This document shows, one piece after another, positions 43,060 through 54,600 of a stretch of DNA of 64,000 bases. The number at the start of each line of letters is the position of its first letter. The stretch's first letter is position 1. The stretch spans positions 310,001-374,000 of the forward strand of contig JBBELK010000009.1 of NCBI GenBank assembly GCA_037783545.1, written 5' to 3'. Source of the DNA: Henricia sp. BOLD:AAB3569. Its lineage: Eukaryota; Echinodermata; Asteroidea; Spinulosida; Echinasteridae. Made by a program: the position numbers and the translations under genes. A model generated the notes under the pieces. It did no database searches and was not told the DNA's origin. It saw nothing but the letters and a program-made list of their open reading frames with translations.

Positions 43060-43640
43060 GCCTGTTTTTTGACGACCAAATATTCATTGGTAACCGAGGA
43101 CGCCTCATAAATTAACATCCCGATAAAAATGTTGGTGAGGGGAAAACCTGCATTTTCTTAAACAGAACACATTCAGGCCTACATGAGAATGCAGCGATTT
43201 TTTGTTGAGTCCAAGGTCTGGGCGAAGGGGAACTGGTCGATCATCCGAGAACATTAATGCAATTCAGCAGGCCCTGCAGCAGGGAGAACGCAGCAGTCGT
43301 GAGACAACATCAACTGCTTTCTGGTGATCTTCCGAGGCGTCTTAGGTTTTGCCAATGGATACCCTGATCGTCTAAACAGGCTATGCCATAGTTTAGGCCA
43401 CTGCATGGTGGACGCCATTAGAGAAATTGGCGCAAATCCCAAACTAGACCTTTGCATTGATCGCTGCTCAGTCAACCGAAAACATAATGACATGATGAGG
43501 GTGTCATTTTAAAGAGGAGATTCCACCCTAACAGATAATATATCCCCCTTTGATTCATATATGCCCTACTTTAGTCACAATTAGCAATAATATCTCGGTG
43601 TCGTATAGCTTTAAGTTTACTTTATTGTCAACTTGAGATG
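43060..43640. other. No supported gene; flank resumes after the inverted duplication
   Basis: GAGGAGATTCCACCCTAACAG near 43513 and AAAGGGAGATTTCCTCTGTTAGG near 37298 look like an inverted pair outside the 5.6-kb structure. CATATGTGCCCTACTTTAGTC-like words also occur on both sides (near 37280 and 43556). The duplication may therefore extend beyond the arms or sit inside an older inverted element. Confidence 0.45.
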
Positions 43641-43800
43641 ACAAAGTAAGTAAGGCTTGCAGTTTTAGAAGTAGGAGGAAAACCTCCAGAAAAAAATTAT
43701 CCTGGGGGAAACCCACGCGGTCAAGTAGGGACTGCAAACCCAGTCCAGGTGAAGGGCGGGGAACTGAGAACCACTATACGCCAACCCGACCGCCCATTTT
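43640..43800 (-). mobile_element. tRNA-derived SINE body, inverse copy
   Basis: Minus strand reads GGAGGTTTTCCTCCTACTTC and TAAAACTGCAAG, matching the body of the SINE at 8341-8620 (GGGGTTTTCCTCCCACTTCT). The head half reads GGTTCTCAGTTCCCCGCCC, with a poor B box. Partial copy. Confidence 0.65.
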
Positions 43801-44099
43801 ACACTGGACATTTTTCTAACAGATTTTATCAAAAACACAGTTGCATGTCTCACTTCTAATGAAACAAGACAGTTTTCCCCATAGCAGCTGGTAAATATTT
43901 ATACAATACGATTGGGACCAAATAATGCACAGACTGTCCCCATGCAGTTTGGTAAACATTTATGTCTGCAAGAGTTAAGTTTCAGATGATAATTTGAAAG
44001 GCGCTTTGAGATTTTATCATGACGTCGTTTCGCCGGCGTCATTGATTAAATATCTGCAGTTGATGGTATACCTGAGCTCAAATATCTCGGTTTTTTTTT

Positions 44100-44690
44100 A
44101 TTGGTGTCTCCGCTAAAAATCTGCTGCTTATAAAGAAGCGTGTCCAATTCCTGTCGTCCTGAGATTGAGGTATATTTTGATTCTACTTGGTTCAATTCAA
44201 GATGTTCTATTGCAACCTGAGGCTTAAATATAAGTTCCGAACACATTTCTTCAGGGAAGATTCAGGTGGCTCAGTGGATGTGTATTCTGACTCTCGATAA
44301 GGCGATTGGGGTTCAATTCCCGTCGTCGTGAGATTGTGGTTTTGTTTTGACTCGACGTGGTTCTATTAACGATGCGTGTTTCATTGCAACCTAAGGTTTA
44401 AATATAAGTTCCAAACACATTTCTTCAGGGAAGACTGATGTGGCTCAGTGGATGTGTACTCTGACTACCGATAATGCCGTTGGGGTTCAATTCCCGTCGT
44501 TGTGAGATTGTAGTTTCTTTTGATCTACTTGGTTCAATTAAGGACGTTTTATTGCAACCTAAGGGTTAAATATAAGTTCCGAACACATTACTTCAGGGAA
44601 GATTGATGTGGCGCAGTGGATGTGTACTCTGACTCCCGATCAGGCGATTGGGGTTCGAGCCTCGGCGCCGTCACCCTGGGTTTTTTAGGA
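44100..44690 (+). repeat. Tandem array of four tRNA-like units, period about 170 bp
   Basis: Direct repeats with B-box words near 44145, 44314, 44488 and 44656 (spacing 169, 174 and 168). Each complete unit has A-box-like GATGTGGCTCAGTGGATGTG, an anticodon-arm-like stretch (CTGACTCCCGAT), B box GGGGTTCAATTCCCGTCGT, then about 95 bp of linker ending AAATATAAGTTCCGAACACA. Unit 1 has lost the A box. T-stems pair only three bases, so these are tRNA-like repeats rather than working tRNA genes. Confidence 0.85.
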
Positions 44691-44779
44691 GAGGTCCTTC
44701 AAGGGAAAAGGGATAAGAATTTTGTTGGACTTAAAGATAATTATTGTACAAAGTTTTAGCAAAATCTCGTTTTATTTTA

Positions 44780-44960
44780 TTTTATTTTATATAGTTGGGA
44801 GACCAACACCCGTGGATGTCGGAGTACCGTGGAGCTCGACCTGCCACGGGTGTGCCAACCGCGGGATCCTGTCGCCCACGGGTTTCGAACCCGCGACACC
44901 CGATTGGGGGACGACACCCTTACCGCATGCACCATATTGGGTCCCCCCGCGAGAAGAGCG
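44780..44960 (-). repeat. tRNA-like repeat between two arrays
   Basis: Minus strand: GGGGACCCAATATGGTGCAT then GCGGGTTCGAAACCCGT, a perfect B box in a well-paired T-stem. It is followed by a hairpin (CACCCGTGGCAGGTCGAGC... and CATCCACGGGTGTTGG). It could be a SINE head. It starts the minus-strand array that continues to 45900. Confidence 0.65.
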
Positions 44961-45009
44961 ATTCTATCATATTTAAGGAATAGCCCAAGCAGGAGAACGT
45001 GAAGATAAA

Positions 45010-45900
45010 AACTTTCTTAACCAGGTTTCGAACCCGGGTCCTTCGGTACCGCGGTTCCGCACTTAGCAGCAGTACCACCAGCGATGGACGAAATTTGCTT
45101 CGAATTTTAAATATTTAAGATACTAATTGGGACTTAGTCATTTTTTTTAAAAACTTGATCATTCCAAGGTGTATGCTGTGAGGAACCGAACGGGGGTCCT
45201 CGGGCCTCGGAGTTCCGTTCACTACCACAGAGCCATATCGTTGGCTGAATTTTGCGCCGTATTTTAAAAACTGAAGGTACCAGTCGGGACTTAGTCATTT
45301 TTTAAAAACCTTGATCATTCCAAGGTGCTGTGAGGAACCGAACGGGGATCCTCAGGCCTCGGAGTTCCGCTTACTACCACAGGGCCACTACCGTTGGCTG
45401 AATTTTGCACCGTATTTTAAATACTTAAGGTACAGTCGGGACTTAGTCATTTTTAAAAAACTTGATCATTCCAAGATGCTGTGCTGTGGAACCGAACGGG
45501 GGTCCTCGGGCCTAGGAGTTCTGCTCACTACCACAGAGCCATACCGTTGGCTGAATTTTGCGCCGTATTTTAAAAACTTAAGGTACCAGTCGGGACTTAG
45601 TCATTTTTTAAAAACCTAAGTTGATCATTCCAAGGTGCTGTGAGGAACTGAACGGGGTCATCAGGCCTCAAGGTTCCGCTCACTACTACAGAACCACTGC
45701 CGTTGGCCGAAATCTGAGCCAAATCTTAAATACTTAAGGTACCAGTCCGGACTTAGTGTTTTTTTTTTCAAAACCCCGATCATTCCGTGGGGCTGTGAGG
45801 AACCGAACGTGGGTCCTCATGCACTCGGTGTCACAGCGCCAACGCTGTTGGATGAAATTTGCGGCGAATTTTAGTCATTATTTCAAAACTTGATCATTAC
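45010..45900 (-). repeat. Tandem array of six tRNA-like units, period about 155 bp
   Basis: B-box words (plus-strand GGAACCGAACG or GGTTTCGAACC) start at 45024, 45182, 45334, 45488, 45644 and 45799; spacing is 158, 152, 154, 156 and 155. On the minus strand each unit has A box TATGGCTCTGTGGTAGTGAG and B box CCCGTTCGGTTCC about 40 bp apart, as in a tRNA, followed by the linker GGAATGATCAAG-TTTTTAAAAA. It runs opposite to the neighbouring 170-bp array. The T-rich run after each B box could act as a Pol III terminator. No acceptor stem was found. Confidence 0.85.
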
Positions 45901-45978
45901 CGAAGCGTAGAAGGGACATGAATTAAAAAAATTAAGTCATAGCACATTACTTAAAAGTATATGTTTAGAGTCGGCTTA

Positions 45979-46182
45979 AAGCCGGCCGTACACCTTGCGT
46001 TTCGTCCGTGATTCGATCACGATTAGCGCATGTTGTGCAGTCGCATCGCAAGTGCGATGCTTTCCGATGGCGTTGTGGTCACGATTTTGTGTATACGTGT
46101 CCGTCGAAACGCAACGAAATTTGGCTTGTCTGTGCAATTGTAACGGAGTCGGAACGCAAGGTGTACGGACGGCTTTATGCAA
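45979..46182. mobile_element. MITE with TIR AAAGCCGGCCGTACACCTTGC
   Basis: Ends AAAGCCGGCCGTACACCTTG and CAAGGTGTACGGACGGCTTT. Inner words GTTTCGTCCGTG / CGGAGTCGGAAC are roughly inverted. Overlapping ORFs on both strands follow from the palindrome. Confidence 0.85.
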
Positions 46183-46468
46183 GCCCCTATAAATCTTAAG
46201 TTTTCTTTTGTTTTGTGGTATTTTCTTACTTGTATTTGGTACAACTCATTTTATTGTGTTCAAGCTTTACATATGTACGCAAACGTGTGTCATTTTTGTA
46301 GGTCACAATGCAGTAATAACCTCTGATGCCCGGTAAACCATGAAATTGGCAAAGTTAATAAAGATTTAAATGCACGGTGCTGGATTTTTAATTTAATAGC
46401 TGCAGGCTGTGTTAAAGACTCTATTCTTGGGTTTCACTTTCTTGACAACCGGTTGCTATCCGCCATTA

Positions 46469-46683
46469 CTGTGTCCATACTATGGCACGCCAAAGCGAAA
46501 ATAATTCAACACTGATAATTTAACATCAACCCTGAAAAAAAGGTTGGCATGACTTTTAAATGTTGATAGACTGTTTGAAACCGGCATACCGTGCTTTTGT
46601 TAGCAAGTTTTTAAAAATGTTGAGACTTGTTTTTCTGAATTGATGGTAGAACTATCAGAATTATTTCCGCTTTGGCGTGCCAT
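46469..46683. mobile_element. Second copy of the TACTGTGTCC MITE (right end cut)
   Basis: Left end TACTGTGTCCATACTATGGC intact; right end stops at GCTTTGGCGTGCCATA. Flanks share about 50 bp with the copy at 34995 (CGGATAGCAACCGTTGTCAAG, inverted here), so a larger unit was duplicated. Confidence 0.82.
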
Positions 46684-48966
46684 ACGGGTTACGTCAACAA
46701 CTATCATATGCGCCATGTTACCATTGCTATAAACACTTTGAGTAAAGTTTTCTTGTCAACTCATGAAAAACAAAAATTGGGTCATTGCAAATAATACAAT
46801 GGGCCTTTAAAGGCCATTGTATCACTTGCAAAAATACTTCATTAATGGATAGGAAATGGAATAGCCTTTAATCTGAAAACAAATCGCAGACAATTACAAA
46901 AGGAGAAACCAATCTGAACTCACTAATTTTGTTCACCAATTTTTATTAAGGTTCGCACAAAGAGCTCAAAAATGTGAAAGGGTTCTGAAGATTAACAAAA
47001 AATACCTAAAAAATACCATATTAAAATGGCTTCACTCTTGTCAAAATTATGAATGAACTCCAGAAACGATAAAATATTAGACAAAAATAACTGTACACTG
47101 TAACAGAAAAGATATACATGCATCTTAAGATCTATTAGGAACTCTTATAAGCACACAAAATACAAGATGTTTTCATAGAAAATGCTGAGAAAAATGTTTA
47201 AAAAGATTATCAATGAAAACTATACTCTGATGTAAATCTTTCTTACAATTTTGTTTCAACTATTCCTTTTTTATATAATAGACAAAAATGAAAAATAATG
47301 TCCAAAACAAAAATATGGAATGCATTATATAAACAAGTCCCACCCAAAAAACTCGGTGTTAACTTCAAAGCTGAACAAATTGCCTTCATTTGCCCTAAAA
47401 TGTAGAAACTTTGGTTTAAACTTTATACTGGAGGCATTAACCTCAAGCAAGCCCCATCTTGTGTACAAAAAAAAGCGATAGGTCTAATTGATTTAGAAAT
47501 GTCACCAAAATGGAAAGTAATCTACAAAAGCTGTCTTAAAAAATGAACATGCAATGGTTCTCCAATATCAATCAAAGTGGATACAAAATTACAGATGATT
47601 GGGTTCACTAAATTTCAACTTATAAAATTTCAAAGAAAACATACATTGTACAAGTTGTGTATGTTAATTGAAAGATAACTTAGTTTCACAACTATGACCT
47701 TAAATTTCTTTTCCAAATTTAAGCTCACCTGAAATAAATTATTTTGTGGGGAAAATGGCATGTTCCTTTACAACTGATCAGTTATGTAAATACAAATTGT
47801 TTACTTTTTAATTTCTTTTCAAAATTGCTTCTACAAAATTCATAGCAAAACGGATCAAAAAAGTAGTTGCTACACCTCTGCAGCCATATTGATAATTCTC
47901 AAAATCACAATCATTTTGAGTGTCTAAAAATCAACTCTTATACAAAAACTGAAAGTGTTGCATTGCAATATGATATATGGACCAAATTGGCAAAAAATGC
48001 TAAATAATATGAGATAACATGTGGAGGAGTATATAATTGAAATAAAAATTGAACACATTTTGGATTGGTCCAGGGAACAAACTGAGTGTATCAAAGAACA
48101 GCAATACATTAACCTTTCTAATAGAAAACAAGAAATGTAGAAACCTTTTTTTCAAAACTACGTGTATAAACTCAACTTTGCAAGAACCAACCGGGTATAT
48201 TAAAGCAATTCTTTAAACTATTAACACTGCACAATTTCGCACAGCAGCTCTGTGAGTTGTCCTGATTGGGTCCACATCAAAGATTACTTGTTTAGCGAAA
48301 AACTTATTTTTGTTCAAACCACTTCACAAAATAACACCATTACCAAACAACAGACTATGCTCTACCTGGCAACTCACCCTTATCAATAAAAAAAACTCAT
48401 GCCACTCATCTGCAGTACAACTCTAATACAACTGCTGAAAATTTCGTAAAACATGCATGTAGCAACAGTCTCTGAACAGTTTTGGTAAAAGTATCAATCG
48501 TTTCATTGATTGTTAATTCGAGATGAGTCTCTGAATAGACTATTTGCAGGGGCGGCCATGTTGAAGAGCAGATTCTCTCATTTAAAAAAAACCGATGTGA
48601 CAATAGATCCACAAAGTGCCTACTCATGCATGATGACAATGTGACTCCCCTTGGGCCGCTATGCAAAGTGTCTATACGAAACAAAGTATGCATTCTTGCA
48701 AACTCCAACACAACATGGCTATTATTTTGAAAATCAATTTTTTCTTCTTCTTTTACAAAGATTTTAGTGCAGAATTCCGTAAAGCAAATGCTTTAATTTC
48801 GCTTTTCAATAGTTATACTAGGGAGAACTAGGCACAGTACAAGTTAGGGCCATAGCCAGCTTGGAAGAAGGGTGGGTCATTTAGTTTTACTACAAAACAA
48901 ATCTGTCCATTTAACAGTTGATTTTTGGACATGAAGTGCTGTTTCATGAACTGTACAACATATTAA

Positions 48967-49049
48967 AGGCAGAGGCTCGTCAGCAATGTGCGCACGCCAA
49001 ATTCGTGGGACGAATTTGGCGCGCGCGCATTGCTGACGAGCCTCTGCCT
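48967..49049. mobile_element. TTAA-flanked 83-bp hairpin MITE, TIR AGGCAGAGGCTCGTCAGC
   Basis: TTAA at 48963-48966 and 49050-49053. Ends AGGCAGAGGCTCGTCAGCAA and TTGCTGACGAGCCTCTGCCT are perfectly inverted, with core CGCCAAATTCGTGGGACGAATTTGGCG. Relative at 23529-23619. It lies inside the putative CPEB 3' UTR, so transcription would make a long hairpin. Confidence 0.93.
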
Positions 49050-52000
49050 TTAAGTGAGTGTTAAAAGATTTTGGACCAATACGTTAGTAAGAAGTTGCTG
49101 AAGTAGTAAAATTCAAATGATTTGCCAAAAACTGGACCTCCAGTCGATTTGGGGTGGGTTGCCCGACCCTTTCTATCCCCCTGGCTACGGGCCTGCAGTT
49201 TGCCCAATTTAAAAGATTTCTACATCAGTAGTTCAGGAAACAGACAACCATGCACATTTCTTTTCAATAAATATTTATGACCTATCATTAACAGAAGGCG
49301 ACTAATTTCTTGCTAGATTCTAGCAATTGTAAATTACTGTGCAAAATCGCCATTGGATGTTGGCGTTTAAACCTAAAAAAAACAGGAAAAAAAGCTATTA
49401 CAATCATACAAATTACAAGTGTAATTAAATAATACAGTGGATCATAAAACAATAAATAAATACAAACGCAATGTGCCTGGCACTTTACAAGTGAACCTTA
49501 CTTAAATAAAGATTGTACAGGCTCAATAAATTAATTTCAAAATTGAACATAAAAATAAACTATGTTTCCAAAAGGTTCATTACGAGTTTGATAGATTATA
49601 ACTGCAGACATACATAAGCTGAGGTATTATATATAATCAAAGTATAGGGACAGTAAAATAAAACTCAAAAAATAAAAAGAGGAAAAATAAAAAAAGGACA
49701 ATACTTGTAAAACGTGTCATCAAAAACTGACACTTTTTACACTTTCAAATAATCCCCCTCCCCCCGCCCCCTCCCCTCCAAATGAGAAATTTGACGGTTT
49801 TGTTTCAAATATCTCACACAAACTATCATGCATTGAATACAGATTTTAAAAAATCAAATATTGCACTTCCAAAAAAAACAAAAAAAACTACATGTATCTG
49901 ATCAAATCCTTAATCACCTACTGATTGGCTAATTATTCTATATCATGCTAAGCATGTCCAGTTATTATACAATTTAGCACCATTAATCTGATGGTATCTA
50001 CCCAAAACTGACCAGTAAACAACATCCCGATATACACTCCTGCGACGTTTGAAAAAGATGAAACTATAAACTTGTTGAACTTCCAAAAAGAGCTTTTTTA
50101 AAAACAGGGGGAAACGAGGCTGAATAAAATTTAAAAGGAGGGGCAAAAAAAGTGTACAAAAATGGAAAATGATCTTCAAAGCCACAAACAATTTACAAAT
50201 CTGTTCCCCAAAACACCATATATTATCTTTTGCTTTGAATTTTTTAGCAAACATACGCAAGTCAAAAACAACTTACTGTATTGGTATTCAATGAAAAAGA
50301 GTACCTATTATTAATAGCAAAACATAAAAATTACCAACTTGTGAATTATTCCGATTGCCAAAAGATGATAAATAATTATAAAACATACTGTCAAATTTCA
50401 GGTGACATGCATAAAAAAGGATAAAAGTAAATTCTGCCTTCAGGTTTTTATGACAAAAAAGCACAACTGTGCAAAACAGTTTTGCCCGAATGTTAACCAG
50501 GCACATAAATGATTAACACAGAATGACTAGTTTCCAGTAAATATGAAAAAATTAGTATTATATAAAAAATTTGGAGTGAAAATGGCATTCGTGGCATTCT
50601 TTGTAATAATCTTCAGTAAAAAATACTGCACCCAAAATATGAAATGGGCCAAACCAATCTTAACTTCTCGATATGATTTTTTATAAAGATCATTTTTCCA
50701 TTCTTTTTTAAAAATGCTTCTATGAATAGATACAAAACCAAAAAATCTAAAAAGTTTTTCCACATCATTTACACATGCACTTGAACTGACCTCTAGGTCA
50801 CAATCGTCAAGAACGTTTACTTTATAAATAAATTACAAATGGAAATTTTTTTTTTAATGGATTAAATGCAAAATTTTCAATGCTTGGTGAAATTGAAAAA
50901 CTCTTGTTAATACTATAGGCAAATGCCAAAAGCCAATATTCAAGACACGAGAATACGGTATCTACGCAAACTGACCGACAACGAGAACGCATCCAATTTG
51001 CTGCTTATAACAATCACAATGCACATCACCTAATGACGGCACTAATCTGCCAATACCAACAGGTCAGGAATATATTAGTCAAGTACGAGGGAAAGCCTAG
51101 TCACTAAAAACATTGGAAATGTCATAAAAAGGAATTTCTTTTTAAGTTAACGTGAAATGCTTCATAAATTAATTGAGCCATACACACTTGGTCAATTCCA
51201 AACACGGACAAACTATTTTTTTTTTTTCACAAATACCGTACTGTGGACCGAGTTAAAATTGAAAAGTTTTTGTATTCTTATTATTACTAGAATAATTTAT
51301 TGGTTACACAAAAGGATGTCTACCTTAACACAAATTGTATTTTTCAGGTTACGTTTTACTTTAAATCGAACAGAGCAAACACCTACGGACTGAGAGCACA
51401 AAAAACCAGCCTATACTTGGATAATTCATTTTTCTGTCTGTTTTCACATCAAGCTCAAACCACAATTTATGTACACATACTGGGAATACATCTGCTAGCA
51501 GAATACAGGTTACTGTAATAATATCAACCGCAGCAACAATAACTGAAATCCTACAAATTCAATCAATTATAAATAAAGGGCATACATCTCGAGTCAGAAT
51601 TGTATATCTAGGTCTATCTGGAGGAAAGGCTAAGAACTAAATTCAGTTGGTGACACATACACATTATGTGCCTTGGGTTGTAAAATAATTACCGATTTAC
51701 TTCAACCTGTTCAAAAATTAAAAACCCTCGGTAGATTATAAAAAAACAACTATTTCAGTGTCACGTATACACGTACAACTTGCGTGCTCGAGTGACTGCC
51801 GCAGATATTCATTTTGAACCACAGCGACACAAACTAACATAATGAGAAAACATTGCACATGTGGTAATTTGACACGCATACGGGATTTGTCCACGGCAGA
51901 CGTGTTTCCCAATAAAAAAACAAACAAACAAAAAAACTGTTTTGTATAAAAGTGTACGAATGACCCGTTTGCTCATCTAAAAAATAATATGTAATATAAA

Positions 52001-53349
52001 GTTCACACATGCCATGTTGATTTTTATATTAGCACTTGAAATACTTTTGTACCGCCAGCATTTATATTGACAGTTTTTAATATAAACTGCTCTAGTACTC
52101 ATACATGTACAACAACCGCACAGTAAATTTCAACAATAAAAAATTTGAAAAAGTGGAAGATTAAACTAGAAAGTCTACAAATTATGTAAAAATCTAGTAC
52201 AGTTCTTTTCTGTGCACAATTTGGCCGTTATTACTTAGCACACGTTAAATAGACACAGATTGCATAAACATATATGCATGTTAGTTTGGGAGTTACATTC
52301 TCGATTGCACAGTAGGTATACTTTGGTGCTTATTTATGTGATAATTTAATTGCTACATTTGCAAGTACACGCCGTCTCTCTTAGCGGAGTCGCAAAGGGA
52401 CACGTTATATTCTGACCTACCAGTAATACCTACATGTATGCAACTAAGGTTAGTCTATTAATCTGTAACCACAACATCAATGCTTCATGACAGTAAAGCA
52501 AGCGCGCGTGGCTACTCACGGATATTAAGAAATGCTGCATGACGGATACGGCCAGCACATTTTGCTGTTGCATCACAAGGACAAATAGCTATATTGCGAA
52601 TATGCCAAATGAGCATCACGTTTATGTGCTTTGCCTCATTACAGATTGCAACTCAATTTATCTCCGATGTATTTATCTTCTTCTTTTTTTACGAGATACG
52701 AGGACTATTCCTAAATTTGTGACAAGCGGACTGAGTAAGAATGATATGAAATAGATGTTTCTGTCCACAAAAGGCAATATGTAAACTTTCAGTACATGTC
52801 AAATTGGCCGGAAGGCAAAACTGATGAATTTAGTCGATACTATATACAAATTTCAGCACACGTTTTTTGGCATCAAATTTCTAATAATGGACAGATGGCG
52901 AGCGCACTATGTGCCCAAGATTTCGATAACTGCATTTGAACTCAAGATGTACCTACAATGTAAGTATGTGTAACTACCAAACTGTATACTGTCTCTTCTG
53001 ACCACAAAGGAATCTTGTTTAGGATTAAGCAAGAGCTACACAAAAATCCTGTGATAAACATGGACGTCTGCCATGTTGCTTACAGGAAACTATCGGAGAT
53101 GGACCCTGGGAGAACCAAGACATTGTCCAATTTCTTCCGTCTCGTGCCATTCCCTCAATAATTGCCTCCTGTGTGCGGTAAAGTGCTGCCTTTGTGCCAC
53201 GTAGCGGAAAGTTGTCTGAACCCAGAAATCAAACTAATACAATATAACATTACAAAAATAGTTCATTTGAAATAATGAAGAAAGGTTGAGACACCTTTCC
53301 ACTATACAATCAACACAAAAATGACACTCCCACATTTTGTGAACAACTG

Positions 53350-53350
<1 letters not shown>

Positions 53351-53381
<31 letters not shown>

Positions 53382-53382
53382 C
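53351..53382. repeat. (CAA)n microsatellite, about 10 units
   Basis: Trinucleotide run of about ten CAA units, roughly 80 bp downstream of the CPEB stop. In the gene's transcript orientation it reads as a UUG/GUU run near the start of the 3' UTR, or inside a 3' UTR intron if the donor at the stop codon is used. Confidence 0.9.
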
Positions 53383-53460
53383 ACCACGCTTGAACTTGAA
53401 ATGTGTTGCGCTGCGGACTACCAAGGCCTCTATGTTCTCAGGGGTGCAAGAGGGCGCCAC

Positions 53461-53685
53461 TTACCAGCGGAATGGAACTGATCGTGGTCGGTCGCCCCCT
53501 TCCTTGACCAGCGGCTTGTGGAACTCGCGTCCGGGGCGAGCGTGTATGACGGCCCAGCAGTAGTCGCAGTAATATTGAAGGCAGGTCACGTTGGCGCAGA
53601 AGAACGGCGCAAACTTGCCGGCGCAACGGACTCCCTGGCACTCGTCACACATCTGGTCGTCAAGGACGTAGGGCTTCACCTCCAC
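53461..53685 (-). CDS. CPEB2/3/4 (Orb2-type) terminal coding exon: ZZ zinc-binding domain
   Basis: Last visible coding exon of a cytoplasmic polyadenylation element binding protein, an RNA-binding regulator of poly(A) tail length and translation of U-rich 3' UTRs. It encodes 74 residues and then TAA at 53463-53461. It opens with VEVKPYVLDDQMCDEC, the linker and first zinc ligands of the CPEB ZZ domain. Cysteines at exon residues 13, 16, 21, 30, 35, 40 and 43 and histidines 48 and 56 are enough for the family's cross-braced two-zinc fold. It ends in VPFRW, close to the FRWN or FRWS ends I recall for vertebrate CPEB2-4. The acceptor is a clean pyrimidine tract plus CAG just before 53685, in phase 0 with the preceding exon. 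One oddity is that the stop overlaps a strong donor (TGGTAAGT), so splicing here could change the last residue and the 3' UTR. Family identity is very secure; which of CPEB2, 3 or 4 it matches is not decided, and invertebrates usually have one gene for the three. Confidence 0.96.
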   Translation of the reverse strand: MEVKPYVLDDQMCDECQGVRCAGKFAPFFCANVTCLQYYCDYCWAVIHARPGREFHKPLVKEGGDRPRSVPFRW

Positions 53686-53856
53686 CTGAAACAAGAAATG
53701 TGGCCAACATGAAGAACAATCCATGTATTATTCAAAACTCATGCATGTAAATTTCTTTAACATTCAGTGCTCTTTTTTTCTGGGGGAGGGAAGGTGTTAG
53801 GTGTCTGTTTTTCCCCCTCCTTTCTTTGGGGAAGCATTTTCATTCTCAAGCAGACT

Positions 53857-54415
53857 GGAGTACATTGTACATCCTGAGATCTCGGGGTATTTCCACACTG
53901 CTAAGCGTGTTACAATACCTTAAGGAAATATACGAGCAAATCTTTGAAGTTAGGCGGCTGTTATGTTTAGCAAATGCACACATAAGTCATTTGTATGTAA
54001 ATTGCTCATGTTACACTAACAAATAATAATTTCTATACTTTCCTAAAATTGGATTGAGTTTTTGTTCTTTATGACTTTCCCTTCATACCAAAATTTTCAG
54101 CGACGTTTTTATTTACTCGGCAGTTTTTCAAATTAATAAGAAGGAGTGACAAACGTAATGGAACGGTATTCCCTCAGAGGCTTCAAAAAGCAGCCAATCG
54201 CCAAGCGCGGACATGCATTGTGTTTACAATCTGTGCACATGTAGTGAAACGCCCAATGTACTGACAAGTGTCCTGATCAGCCCAGAGCGGCGACAAATTA
54301 TGTCGCTGCTTCCAAATAAAAATAGTTCGATTTTCAACAGACAGGGGCTCGGACGCGCGAGTAGAGGAGTGCGTTAGAGAGGCCCTGTTGCAAGAGGATG
54401 ACTGGAGCACTTGAC
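53857..54415 (+). repeat. Dispersed repeat in the last CPEB intron
   Basis: Resembles 7570-8160 in order and spacing of shared words (ACATCCTGAGATCTC, GTTACAATACC, GTTTTTATTTACTC, AGCAGCCAATCGCC). No ORF shared with the other copy. Confidence 0.65.
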
Positions 54416-54600
54416 TGTCGATGGTTCATTTAGCACAGTCTGCAAGCCTGAATCCCACAAGTGAGTCACATTATGGCCCAGTAAGCAGATACTGTATGTG
54501 AGAATACAAATTGGCTAGGTAAAACCATCTTGTGGTGCATACATAGCAATATCTTGTACCGAACTATAATATAATCAGTCCCATATAAGAAGACATGTTA

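Larger units (their letters stand above)
46900..53460 (-). other. Candidate long 3' UTR and downstream flank of the CPEB gene
   Basis: About 6.5 kb just downstream of the stop that is markedly AT-rich and has fewer dispersed repeats than the rest of the window. CPEB2-4 messages in other animals have long 3' UTRs, so an extended 3' UTR is plausible. Read on the minus strand, AATAAA signals occur near 51296 and near 46945. Many ATAAAA words on the plus strand (for example near 50413, 51123 and 51945) read UUUUAU in the transcript, the classic cytoplasmic polyadenylation element. It still contains a TTAA hairpin MITE at 48967-49049 and a shorter repeat near 48545-48665. No protein-coding ORF in it is convincing. 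The true transcript end cannot be fixed from sequence alone. Confidence 0.45.
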
